From: Paraburkholderia sp. LEh10
GTDB lineage: Bacteria > Pseudomonadota > Gammaproteobacteria > Burkholderiales > Burkholderiaceae
Reading direction: 5' to 3'
Assembly (NCBI RefSeq): GCF_017814945.1
Contig: NZ_JAGIPX010000045.1
Span: 1 to 64,000 of the forward strand
Length of the DNA stretch: 64,000 nt
Both the position numbers and the translations under genes were made by a program. Under the pieces are notes generated by a model that saw only the letters and a program-made list of their open reading frames with translations, did no database searches and was not told where the DNA came from. The stretch's first letter is position 1; every line of letters begins with the position of its first letter. Below, piece after piece: positions 1-8,460 of the stretch.

Positions 1-86
1 AGCTCCTCAGGCGTTCTTCCGGCCTTCACCAGCTCGACCATGTGGGCCCGGAATTCCACAGGGTATGGGGTACGATGTCTGCCCAT
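1..86 (-). CDS. IS3-family transposase OrfA, N-terminal part
   Basis: Twenty-eight codons starting at the ATG at 86, beginning MGRHRTPYPVEFRAHMVELV and then a KAGRTPEE stretch. This is the typical start of the HTH/leucine-zipper OrfA of IS3 elements common in Burkholderiaceae. An AGGAGGT ribosome site lies about 6 bases upstream (complement of 92-99). The frame is open to the window edge, so the element may be intact. OrfA binds the IS ends and normally acts with OrfB through programmed frameshifting, which cannot be judged here. Confidence 0.75.
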   Translation of the reverse strand, partial: MGRHRTPYPVEFRAHMVELVKAGRTPEE

Positions 87-133
87 TTCGACACCTCCTG
101 ATCAAAAGGATAGGTGTCCGTTTTCGCGGGTCA
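1..133 (-). mobile_element. IS3-family insertion sequence, left end (partial)
   Basis: Read on the minus strand, the element begins with TGACCCGCGAAAACGGACAC (complement of 114-133), followed by a strong ribosome site and the first codons of an IS3-type OrfA. The rest lies outside the window. The boundary at 133 is placed where the phospholipase-D-like protein stops matching its family and the terminal sequence begins. The other end and the target duplication cannot be seen. Confidence 0.75.
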
Positions 134-1059
134 ATCTCAAGGTGGCCTTGGGGGTCGCTCGGAGCGCGAGTGATCTTGGACGGATCGTCGTACAGAAGCG
201 TGGCATTTCCCCACGAAAAGTCGGTGTGGCCCGTTTCCAGGACCGTGGTCAACCGCTGTCTGGCTTGCACAACGTAGGGAGAGTCATGTTCCGATCTGAT
301 GTATTCGTCCAGCTTCACGCGGTAGGCGGCTAACGCGGTCGGATCCGCCGGATGTCCCATCAGTTGTTCGATTGAGTAACTCGATCCAGAATTCCAGAAC
401 TCGTCGAAGGCGTCGGAGACCTTCCTGACAATCGGACCGTGCACCAGAACATCGAGGTCCCCAAACGTAACGACACTCGATGCACCAAAGTATTCATCGC
501 CGATATTTCGACCACCAAGAATGGCGGCCTCGTTGTCCGCCATCAGTGCCTTGTTGTGCATGCGCCGATCGACCCGGGAAAATTCCAGCGCAGCAGCGAC
601 TGACTTGAAGTGGCGATTCGCGACCGGGTTGAATAACCACACCTTCACATTCGGGTGCGAGCTGAGCGTGAGCAGAGCCTGGTCATCTGCATTGGTGCCA
701 AGGTCGTCAAGCAGGATACGAACGCGTACTCCGCGGTCAGTTGCTTTAAGCGCCGCTGCAGCCAGTTCACGGCCTGTCAGGTCGCCGTGCCAGATGTAGT
801 ACTGCAGATCAAGCGAGCGCTCGGCCGTTTCGGTGAGCACAATGCGGGCGACAATCGCGTCGGTGGGGTCCGGCAGCAGGTGAAACGCGCTGCTGCCTGG
901 ATGATTCTGCTCTTCGGGCGCCAGGAGGTTGCCGAGTCGTGTGGACTCCGTGTTTTGAAGGGCAAGAGTTCGTGGCCGGTTGCTCTGCGGCGGCAGGCTG
1001 GCGCACGCGGTCAACACACCGGCTAGAACGCATACGATGAGACGCTGAAGCCTTGTCAT
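134..1059 (-). pseudogene. Phospholipase D family lipoprotein, truncated by the IS
   Basis: A lipoprotein signal (lipobox VLTAC, Cys19 counted from the ATG at 1059) precedes a phospholipase D/cardiolipin-synthase-like domain with one HKD motif (H168-x-K170-x4-D175) followed by the usual GGRN. About 308 native residues remain. Family members of this type are around 500 residues with a second HKD motif, which is missing. The frame runs into the insertion sequence and ends at 7, giving a foreign tail. The start at 1059 is preferred over 1080 because the signal peptide follows directly and an AGGTG lies upstream. Loss of function is inferred, since the enzyme needs both HKD halves. Confidence 0.85.
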
Positions 1060-1597
1060 GTGCGCACCTCGCTGATGCATCCGACGGGAGATTCACTGAG
1101 CGACGTGACGGATTTGCGAAAAACGCCCCGCTTGTGCTCACAGCGGACCTTCTATCGACAGAGCCGGCCACCAGACGAAGCGGTGCCCTGCGTAGGGTTG
1201 GCCGTTTCAGACGCCCGGCCGATGTGCTCACGCGTGCTGCCGGTCCGATGCCAGGAAGTCCTGATATCGATTCGACGCAGCCGACACACCCTCTCGCGCT
1301 CAACACGCCGTCCGCCAGGGGCGACAAGAACACACAATACGTCCTGTCACCCGGGCCCACGTATCTCGTCGTGATGGCTCGTCATCCGCGCCTTGCACCA
1401 CCAAAGGGTCGTCCTTGTGTTTGTCGGTGGCAACCACCGACGAGCGCGAAGTGCTAGCCCGTCAATACATCAATACATCAATACATCAATACAATGTCCG
1501 CCAGCTTCAAATACGGGACACTACCGGCAAGCCGGTGCATTCGGATCGCGCTTTGCATGCGCAAGCACGAAAGCCGGCGCGCCGAAATGAGGTCTAT
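1060..1597. other. Gene-free stretch
   Basis: No supportable gene on either strand. The overlapping open frames have no family resemblance and low-complexity composition. It contains one short tandem repeat near 1463. Confidence 0.5.
1463..1492. repeat. 8-bp tandem repeat, 3.75 copies
   Basis: The unit CAATACAT is repeated three times head to tail, followed by a partial CAATAC. It lies between the phospholipase relic and the BON gene, with no coding frame across it. Confidence 0.9.
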
Positions 1598-1939
1598 TTA
1601 TTGCCCTACCTCCTTGACTGTCAGTGAATTTTTCACGGACGTAACGCCCTGTACACCCTTTGCAAGCTCGCCCGCCTTATCGATTTGCGCCGGGTCAGGA
1701 ACCGATCCCTCAAGCACCACTGCACCGCCCTTTGCGATCACGTTGATTCCCGAAGTCTTGACACCGCCCTTCGAGAGCGTGTGACGCACGTTCTTGCTGA
1801 GCGTGCGATTGGCCTGCTTGGTGGCGTGCGGACTTTCGGTTGACGGCGTAACCGGTTCGCTGGTTTGCGACCAGGCATTGATGGAAATGGCAACGATCAA
1901 CGTACCGCCGGCCAGGGTCAGTGGCTTGATTACATTCAT
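1598..1939 (-). CDS. BON-domain periplasmic protein
   Basis: 113 residues. A Sec signal peptide (hydrophobic residues about 8-24, cleavage probably after NAWSQ) precedes a linker and one BON domain (about residues 50-110), with the pattern LSKGGVKTSGINVIAKGGAV then a VLEGSVPDPAQ strand and a closing VTSVKNSLTV. BON domains are thought to bind phospholipid or other envelope surfaces, and small single-BON proteins like this are often stress-induced (OsmY-like, though OsmY has two). It is monocistronic. The start ATG has a GAGCGAGCA purine stretch upstream. Confidence 0.8.
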   Translation of the reverse strand: MNVIKPLTLAGGTLIVAISINAWSQTSEPVTPSTESPHATKQANRTLSKNVRHTLSKGGVKTSGINVIAKGGAVVLEGSVPDPAQIDKAGELAKGVQGVTSVKNSLTVKEVGQ

Positions 1940-2550
1940 TGCTCGCTCCGGTTGTAAACCGCCGCGATGTCTTCCGGCGGCCTGTTCTTCAATCCGATCG
2001 AAGTACGCCAGCCCACATGCCTGACGCCACTGTGTGGGCGACGCCCTCTGTCACTAGCATATGAAATCCGTTGCAGGCCGCGTATTGGACTTTGGACCCA
2101 TAACCGCGCGGTGGAAGGCAGCAACGACCCTGCACGGGAGCGGAGTAAGTAAGACGCTAAAGCATCCACGCTGGTCGACAGCGGGGACGACCGTCAGCAA
2201 AATGAAATTTCGCGTCCGCCCCTTAAATAGGGAAATCCCAGGATCGCGCGTGGCCGGGGCCCCACCTCTGGGTTCGCGGTGCAGCTTGTCCATTTCCTTC
2301 TCGATCTGGAGGATCCGCAACCGAAAGGCGTGCTTCCATGCGCAACCCGATTTTGGTGTTGACTTGCGTCAATTCTCGTAATCATTCCGGCGCTACCCTT
2401 TGAGTCGACATAGCCGGCGCGCATGAAACGTATGTACAGATAGTGACGTGTCGATGAGTAGAGGCATTGACTGCCTTGTGAACGCGATAGCGCTTGCTAC
2501 CTCAGCGTCACCTGTCAAACCGTCACCGAGTTGAAGAGGTCCAGTCCGCA
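1940..2550. other. Gene-free stretch
   Basis: About 610 bases with only short overlapping frames on both strands and no recognisable product. It must contain the upstream regions of the leftward BON gene and the rightward membrane protein, but I cannot name a convincing promoter. Confidence 0.4.
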
Positions 2551-3201
2551 ATGAACCGGCTCGCTGCAGCACCCCCGCCTGCCGCACCACGGACAGCGGC
2601 GGTCGCCGGGCTCGCCTTTTCGTTGTTGATGCTCATCAGTCTCGTGATCATGCGCCTTGCGGTCCCGGATGTCGCTACAGAGCGGGTTCCCGTAGAGCAC
2701 GGTGTTGGCCGTGCCGTCTCACTTGCCCTTCACCTCATACCCTTTGCGGGCGTGGCGTTCCTATGGCTACTCGGCGTGCTGCGGGACAGGATCGGCGCAC
2801 TGGAAGACCGTTTCTTCGGAACAGTGTTGCTGGGGAGCGGACTACTTTTCGTGGCAAGCCTGTTCGCGTCGGCGGCTGTTGCCGGAGCGCTCGTGAGTTC
2901 ATCCAGTGCGCGATCCGCTGTCCGGATCAGCAGCGAAGTCTACTTTTTCGCGCGGGAAGTGTCTTACGCGTTTATGAACATATTCGCCATCAAGATGGCG
3001 GGCGTCTTCATGGCGTCAGCCTGCGTCATTGCCCGGCGCACGGCAATTTTCCCGCGCTGGATTGCGTCCATCGGATATGCGTGCAGCCTGACGCTTCTGC
3101 TCGTCATCTGGGGCTGGTTGTGGATAGTGATGCTGTTTCCGCTATGGACGCTGATGGTCAGCATCTACTTTCTCGCCGCAAAGAAACTCGATGCGGGCTG
3201 A
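2551..3201 (+). CDS. Six-helix membrane protein of unknown function
   Basis: From the ATG at 2551 (MNRLAAAPPP) the product is 216 residues with about six membrane segments: roughly 16-38, 57-78, 88-115, 135-158 and two closely spaced helices in the last 60 residues, ending in a short basic tail. A longer frame begins at 2494, but its extra residues are charged and unlike an N-terminus. I do not recognise a named family with confidence; the layout resembles small integral membrane proteins annotated only as hypothetical. There are no catalytic motifs and no obvious operon partner. Confidence 0.6.
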   Translation: MNRLAAAPPPAAPRTAAVAGLAFSLLMLISLVIMRLAVPDVATERVPVEHGVGRAVSLALHLIPFAGVAFLWLLGVLRDRIGALEDRFFGTVLLGSGLLFVASLFASAAVAGALVSSSSARSAVRISSEVYFFAREVSYAFMNIFAIKMAGVFMASACVIARRTAIFPRWIASIGYACSLTLLLVIWGWLWIVMLFPLWTLMVSIYFLAAKKLDAG

Positions 3202-3261
3202 GGTGTTCGTCAAACGGCGCCACGTACTCGAGCGAGACGAGCACCGTCGGTGACCAGAGGA

Positions 3262-3465
3262 TCAATGAAAGACTATGCCGACGATATTGAATGCGTTAAG
3301 CGGCAGCCCGTTACTTGAGTCGAACACAGTCGATAGCGTGTAAAGGGCGCTCGTGCCTATGTCGCCATAGACGACGCAGAGTGCAGCAATTGCGAGCGCC
3401 GGGGGTGGCCGGTGCGGGCGGGACACGCCCATGTAGTCGGCCTGGCGTGCTGCGGAATGTCCCAT
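3262..3465 (-). pseudogene. kup: Kup potassium transporter, N-terminal remnant
   Basis: The 67-residue frame contains ALAIAALCVVYGDIGTSALY and then a TLSTVFDSSNGLPLNAFNIVGIV stretch. This is the first transmembrane segment and following loop of the Kup (TrkD) K+ uptake protein, normally over 600 residues. The frame stops right after this segment, so at least 90% of the transporter is missing. The Pro usually found in GDIGTSPLY is Ala here, consistent with decay. Confidence 0.8.
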
Positions 3466-3925
3466 GTTTCCCTCCTGACGCCGGCCATGACAGCAGATCG
3501 TCGTTACGGATCAACTGCACAGTTATTCTGCAGCGAAGGCTGATATCCCTGCACTCGCTCAGTTAAAGCACGCTTTTGGATTGGCAATGACCCCGTCTGA
3601 CGGAGCTGTGGTCCCGGTGCCGTCACTGGCTTTTCCAGCAACTTCCACTCGCGAAGGCCGTCGACGAGTACGACGCGCTGCCACCCCGGAAAATGTGCGG
3701 TTGATTCCGCAAAACTTCCTCTCCCAGCAAGGTATTTACGGTCCTTTCGTCGCGATTCGCGGTGACGTTACCGAGTTCAATTCACCTCTCTTTCGCGGCA
3801 CCGGGTTTGATCGCAGCACTCGTTCGAAAGAAGCGCTTGTCCGCCTTGCGCCGCACCGCCTTGGCGCACCTGGCGAACTCAGCACCGAACTCGTCATACC
3901 AGCAACGGAATCGATGAAGCGATCA
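3466..3925. other. Gene-free stretch
   Basis: Contains only overlapping unsupported frames on both strands, none with a recognisable motif or good ribosome site. It lies between two gene relics (kup and an IS6 fragment) and is probably decayed DNA. Confidence 0.4.
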
Positions 3926-4071
3926 ACCAGACGAAATTGCTTTATCACGGCCATCGCTTCCCTGCCGTCGTCATCAGTTGCGCGTTTCGCTGGTATTTCT
4001 GGTTCAGCCTGATCCTGCGCGACATCGAAGAGTTGTTGCTCGAATGCGGCGTCGTGGTCACATACGAAACG
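3926..4071 (+). mobile_element. IS6-family transposase remnant
   Basis: In the frame through 3937 the protein reads LLYHGHRFPAVVISCAFRWY, then FWFSLILRDIEELL and a GVVVTYET segment. This is the N-terminal signature of IS6-type DDE transposases, whose usual pattern is YRFP...YxFxLSxRDxEELLxxRGVxVxYETI. The match ends abruptly after YET at 4071 and the catalytic domain is absent. No terminal inverted repeats could be assigned. A related fragment lies at 58839-59047 on the other strand. Confidence 0.75.
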
Positions 4072-4168
4072 CCTACCCCGCCCGTCCACCAACCTGATAC
4101 AGCCTCGTGCGCCTCTCTTTCGCACAAGTCTCGGACTTCCAACGGCGTACGTAAATACTTGGCGAAAA

Positions 4169-4732
4169 TCAACGAGGCGTGTAAGAGAACTTCTGGCCGC
4201 CGACGCTTGCTTCGTACATCAGCCCACCCTTGGCCACTGTAAATATGGCCATGCCTTTTCGATAAGCACCCGTCGTTTTGGCGTCTTTCTTGCCACCACT
4301 CACGTTAGTCGACGTGCCCGTCGTGCCTGTCTTTGCGCCAGCCGCCGCAGTGATCGCGATCGCATTGGCATCTGCGCCGAATTCAAAGTTGCCATTGGTG
4401 AATTCCTTGAGGGCTTGTTCATCCTCGAACAGAATGAGTTCACTGTACACTTGGCCGCCTAGTTGCAAGCCCACGGTGACCTGAGTCATCGACGTATCGC
4501 CGATATATTTCCCTTTCTCATAGACGCGGCCCTTGCCATGGGCACCGCCTATACCGACCCCTCCCTTGCCAATCTTCGGAAACACAGCGTACCCATAGGC
4601 ACTATGCAGAAGACTGCCGCTTTCTCCCGCGTTCCTGAACAGGTTGAGTGTGTCCGTATATTCGTCGGCCCGAGCAGCAGAAACAGGCAACATCAGCAGG
4701 ATGGTGAGCATCAATATCAGACGTTTGAGCAT
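4169..4732 (-). CDS. SYLF (YSC84) domain exported protein
   Basis: From the ATG at 4732, preceded by GGAGAAC, the product is 187 residues: a signal peptide (MLKRLILMLTILLMLPVSAARA) and one SYLF/YSC84 domain, with the family hallmarks GYAVFPKIGKGGVGIGGAHG, VYEKGKYIGDTSMTQ and a C-terminal AIFTVAKGGLMYEASVGGQK. SYLF domains bind phosphoinositides in eukaryotes; the bacterial proteins are exported and their role is unknown, though lipid binding is likely. The internal Gly/Ala/Thr-rich stretch is normal for the family. It is monocistronic. A second SYLF gene lies at 10948. The longer frame to 4894 has no signal-like start. Confidence 0.85.
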   Translation of the reverse strand: MLKRLILMLTILLMLPVSAARADEYTDTLNLFRNAGESGSLLHSAYGYAVFPKIGKGGVGIGGAHGKGRVYEKGKYIGDTSMTQVTVGLQLGGQVYSELILFEDEQALKEFTNGNFEFGADANAIAITAAAGAKTGTTGTSTNVSGGKKDAKTTGAYRKGMAIFTVAKGGLMYEASVGGQKFSYTPR

Positions 4733-5079
4733 GATATGTTCTCCATGGTGAGGCCTCCGGCCCTCAGGACTAGCGTAATGCACGAGTTCGGTATTCGCTA
4801 TTGGACCAAAGTCCAATGGCTTTTGAAGGTGGCGTTGCCGGATACTGATGCTGTCGAGCGCATTCCCAGCCACCCCCTCGGCTGTCGCGAGCAAACGTTC
4901 GTGTCGTTGGGTACGTGTACGCCGCTACAGGCACCGGCGACGTCAAAGGGGAGACGCTCATGGCGTTTTTGTGAAATGAGCGACGAGACCTCTTCCGCTG
5001 ATCTCGGGCATATGGCGCGGATCATGCCATTTGCAATGTCGTTCCGTCTGCGGCTGGTCGAAATGTGAGGGCAAGCGGA
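4733..5079. other. Gene-free stretch between the SYLF gene and pqiB
   Basis: This is where pqiA would be expected directly upstream of pqiB, but no PqiA-like membrane protein or fragment is visible in any frame. It presumably holds the divergent promoters of the two flanking genes. Confidence 0.45.
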
Positions 5080-6681
5080 ATGAGTCGCCCACCCGAGCTA
5101 CCGAACGCCGTCACCGCGCCGCGCAAGCGCTGGCGCATCCAGTGGATCTGGCTCGTGCCCACTGTCGCGGTGCTGGTTGGCATTTGGCTCGCAGTGCAGG
5201 CGGTGCTGTCGCATGGCCCGACCATCACGATCAGCTTCAAGACGGGCGAGGGTCTCGAAGCGGGCAAGACCAAGATCAAATTCAAGGACGTCGACATCGG
5301 CGTCGTCAAGAAAGTCGCGCTGTCGAAAGACTACAAGCGCGTGATCGCCACGGCCGAACTCACGCGCGACGCAAGCAACATGCTCATCGACGACACGCGC
5401 TTCTGGGTTGTGAGGCCGCGCATCGCGGGCGGCACGGTCTCGGGCATCAGCACACTGCTGTCGGGCGCCTACATCGGTATGGACATCGGACACGCGAAAG
5501 CGGAGCGGCGCGATTATACCGGCCTGGAAGTCCCCCCGGTGATTGCGAGTGACGTGCCGGGCCGCAAGTTCGTGCTGAAGGCGGCGGACCTGGGCTCAGT
5601 CGCCGTCGGCACCCCGATCTACTTCAGGCGCCTGCAGGTCGGACAGGTCACGTCATTCGATCTCGACAAGGACGGCGGCGGCGTCACGCTGCACATCTTC
5701 ATCAATGCGCCCTACGACCGCTATGTGAACGGTGACTCGCGTTTCTGGCAGGCGGGCGGCATCGATGTGACGCTCGGCACCGGAGGCGTGCAGATCAACA
5801 CGCAGTCGGTGGTGTCGATACTCGTTGGCGGCCTTGCGTTCGAAACGCCCGCGGCATCGCTGAACCAGCCCGAGGCACAGGTAAATGCAATCTTCCCGCT
5901 GTTCAACACGCGTGACGACGCGATGAAGCTGCACGACCGGGTGGTCGAGACGTACGTACTCGTTTTCCCTGGCTCGGTGCGCGGACTGGTCGTGGGCGCG
6001 CCAGTCGATTTTCGCGGCATCACGGTCGGCGAGGTTTCGGCGATCTACACACGCTTTGATCCCGACACGAAGCAGATCAGCATTCCCGTCGAAATCAAGT
6101 TCTATCCCGAGCGCTTCACGTCACGTTATGCAGCGGCGCTAAAGGGCGGCCGCCTGAGCGACAACCCCCGGGCGATGGCCGATTTCCTCGTCGATCGTGG
6201 TCTGCGCGGTCAGCTCAAAACGGGCAGTCTGATTACGGGGCAACTGTATGTCGCACTCGAGTTCTTCCCGAATGCGCCGAAAGCGCACATCGACTGGAGC
6301 CGCACGCCGCCTGAGCTGCCCACCACGCCAAGCGGAATGCAATCGCTGCAGGAGGCGATGAACCGGATCATCGCGCGCATCGACAAGCTGCCGCTCGAAC
6401 AGATCGGCAACAACGCACAACAGACGCTCGCCAATAGCGCGCTGCTCATGCGCAACCTCAATACGCAGGTGGTGCCGCAGGCGAAGAGCGCGTTGTCGGC
6501 GGCGCAAGCGACGCTCGACTCCGCGAACACAGCGTTGCAGCCGGACTCGGCATTGCAGCAGGACACCAGCGACGCAGTGCGCGAACTGGCCCGCACGGCC
6601 GCCTCGTTCCGGGCGCTGTCCGACTATCTGCAGCGGCATCCGGAAGCGCTGGTGCGCGGCAAAGCGGGGGACTCGAAGTAA
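5080..6681 (+). CDS. pqiB: PqiB, MCE-domain intermembrane transport protein
   Basis: About 533 residues, close to the 546 of E. coli PqiB. A single N-terminal membrane anchor (about 25-45, WIWLVPTVAVLVGIWLAVQA) is followed by three MCE domains. The first opens with ITISFKTGEGLEAGKTKIKF, the second near VPPVIASDVPGRKFVLKA, and the third near YVLVFPGSVRGLVVGAPVDF. A helical C-terminal region ends the protein. MCE proteins of this type form periplasm-spanning hexameric tubes that carry lipids between the membranes. MSRPPEL is taken as the start because a purine-rich GAGGGCAAGCGGA precedes it. PqiA is missing upstream and pqiC downstream is broken, so the pathway encoded here is incomplete. Confidence 0.9.
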   Translation: MSRPPELPNAVTAPRKRWRIQWIWLVPTVAVLVGIWLAVQAVLSHGPTITISFKTGEGLEAGKTKIKFKDVDIGVVKKVALSKDYKRVIATAELTRDASNMLIDDTRFWVVRPRIAGGTVSGISTLLSGAYIGMDIGHAKAERRDYTGLEVPPVIASDVPGRKFVLKAADLGSVAVGTPIYFRRLQVGQVTSFDLDKDGGGVTLHIFINAPYDRYVNGDSRFWQAGGIDVTLGTGGVQINTQSVVSILVGGLAFETPAASLNQPEAQVNAIFPLFNTRDDAMKLHDRVVETYVLVFPGSVRGLVVGAPVDFRGITVGEVSAIYTRFDPDTKQISIPVEIKFYPERFTSRYAAALKGGRLSDNPRAMADFLVDRGLRGQLKTGSLITGQLYVALEFFPNAPKAHIDWSRTPPELPTTPSGMQSLQEAMNRIIARIDKLPLEQIGNNAQQTLANSALLMRNLNTQVVPQAKSALSAAQATLDSANTALQPDSALQQDTSDAVRELARTAASFRALSDYLQRHPEALVRGKAGDSK

Positions 6682-6689
6682 GGCCGTCC

Positions 6690-6845
6690 ATGGAATCCGT
6701 CACGCCGCCGCCCTGGTCCCGCTTGCCATCGCGGCGGGCTCACTGAGCGGCTGCAAGTTGCCGCGCACGAACTCCTACACGTTGAGCCCCGATGCATCGC
6801 TCCAGCAAAGCGGCGATGCGCTGGCGGGCACCGTCGTCCGGCGAT
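6690..6845 (+). pseudogene. pqiC: PqiC-type lipoprotein, frameshifted and truncated
   Basis: Nine bases after pqiB an ATG at 6690 is out of frame with what follows. One frame over, the sequence reads ALVPLAIAAGSLSGCKLPR, then TNSYTLSPDA, a lipoprotein signal (lipobox LSGC) and the conserved start of PqiC/YmbA lipoproteins. The match ends near 6845, where an integrase-like fragment on the opposite strand begins. A one-base shift near 6692 plus loss of most of the gene makes function unlikely. PqiC normally forms the outer-membrane partner of PqiB. Confidence 0.7.
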
Positions 6846-7000
6846 GTTCCGTGATCAACCGGATGCAGCTCGCAGCGCTGCAGATCCTCGACGGTGATTG
6901 GTGTCAGGCGCGAGCCCGGGAAACCGGGAGAACTCGCGTACGATGCTCAGATAGCTGTCCTGCGTCTTGGGGAAGGCGCGCATGGGCGTGCGCAGGGGAC
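6846..7000 (-). mobile_element. Tyrosine recombinase (integrase) N-terminal remnant
   Basis: Minus-strand translation from about 6996 gives ISPLRTPMRAFPKTQDSYLS, then IVREFSRFPGLAPDT, and after a frameshift TVEDLQRCELH. This is the start of a phage/IS91-associated tyrosine recombinase with its core-binding SAM-like domain. The catalytic domain is absent and no start ATG is in frame. It abuts the truncated pqiC, so an integration or rearrangement probably removed the rest of that gene. Confidence 0.65.
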
Positions 7001-7258
7001 TGATGTTTGCGTGTCAGGAGATCAGGGATTGGGCTCCCGCTGGAGAACGAGGCGGATTGCCTGATTCGCCAACACAAGCAACGGCATCATGGACCTCTCA
7101 ATAGCCACTAGCGTCGGGCCGGAGCCTTCCCACATGGAGGTAGTCAGACGCGAACGACCGACTACAATGAATGGTTGCAAGCGAAGCTGAAAAAGCGGGC
7201 TATCCGGAAATAGCCGTCAGCAATGTAACGTTTCAATTCCTTCATTGGAGGCATGCCC

Positions 7259-7777
7259 ATGACGTGCCTGAACGAAAGGATTCTCGTTGCGCTATTTTTT
7301 CTGCTCAGCGGTTATGCGTACGCAGACGGTTTTGTCATCGACTCGCGCGAAGCGATGACGGTTGCGAACATCGCGCCTTTGCCCATGGAGCTTGTTCCGC
7401 CCATTCCGGAACCGCAACGCTATTTGCAGCGATACGAAATGGAATCCCGGTCGAATCAGTTAGAGCCGTATTACGCGCAAATCAAGGACTTCTATAGCGC
7501 GCCGCTAACGCACGACTTGCAACCCGGCACCTGGAAAACCGCACCACCTCGGGACCTGGCGCCGCAACAGGCATCGAATCTTCTACACCTGGGTCCGTCG
7601 ACGGCGCCCCAACTCTCCATCGTCCAGTTACCGAACACGACTCTAACGCTCGGTGCACAACCGCAGCGAAGGCTGTCATTGACAGTCAATGACTGGGTCT
7701 TTTCCGCCACGGCGCGTGTCGCGGTTCTCCATTCACACGATACGGGCGCGACCTTTTCCGCTCGGCACCGCTATTAA
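7259..7777 (+). CDS. Exported protein of unknown function
   Basis: 172 residues from the ATG at 7259, which sits about 7 bases after a TGGAGG; the ATG at 7253 is too close to it. A Sec signal peptide (ERILVALFFLLSGYAYA, cleavage before DGF) leads into a Pro/Gln-rich mature protein with motifs such as PMELVPPIPEPQRYLQRYEM and a C-terminal LSLTVNDWVFSATARVAV strand region. I recognise no family. Codon use is ordinary for the window. It stands alone between decayed regions, and the good ribosome site and signal peptide make it likely to be real. Confidence 0.6.
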   Translation: MTCLNERILVALFFLLSGYAYADGFVIDSREAMTVANIAPLPMELVPPIPEPQRYLQRYEMESRSNQLEPYYAQIKDFYSAPLTHDLQPGTWKTAPPRDLAPQQASNLLHLGPSTAPQLSIVQLPNTTLTLGAQPQRRLSLTVNDWVFSATARVAVLHSHDTGATFSARHRY

Positions 7778-8460
7778 TCTGGAAAGCCGCGGTTGACTCG
7801 ATGCCATTCGACCGCTAACGCTGCGTCAATACAATGTGAATGTCGCCTGTCCTGGAGAGCTGTCATTTCCGGGTAGCTCCGTCGAGCGGCAGTTCAGGCT
7901 CAACCGGTTGCTGACGCTTCGGTCCATGACCATGCCGATTCCGACTCCAGCAACAACGCCAGGCACAACTCGTGTAATTCCCGCCACGTCCAGAGCTTCG
8001 CGAGCGACTGCGCTGTGCCCGAAGAACAGGACACGGCGATTACCTGCTAATGGCTCATATCGCCAGAAACGCTTTAGTGTTATTTCGGCCGGACCAGTTG
8101 TTACAATTTGCAAAAGCTGTAACACAATGGTACTGGGATGGAATAGAAGATATTAGAGATTGGTTGCGCGCTAATGTGGCGGACTCATGACGATTCGTAT
8201 ACAAATCCGTTCGCGCCTTGCTGTGTCTGCTTGAGAGCCCGATGGACGCCTCTTTCTGCGGCAGACCGTTTGTCCGGAAAATTGGAGAAAATTCACGGTT
8301 AGTGCAATATCCCTGCATCCGAAATCTTCCACCCGGCAATAATTACACTCATGGTGACAATTCCGCCATCTTTCCAGAAGATTCCGACAACCCTGGCCGT
8401 CGCCTTCGCCGTAAGCTAACCTTTCTGCATAGGGGAATAGATATTCATTTTGGAGATCTA
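7778..8460. other. Gene-free stretch
   Basis: Nearly 700 bases with only unsupported overlapping frames. The 3' part (8300-8460) is AT-richer and probably held the promoter of the regulator that follows. Confidence 0.4.
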
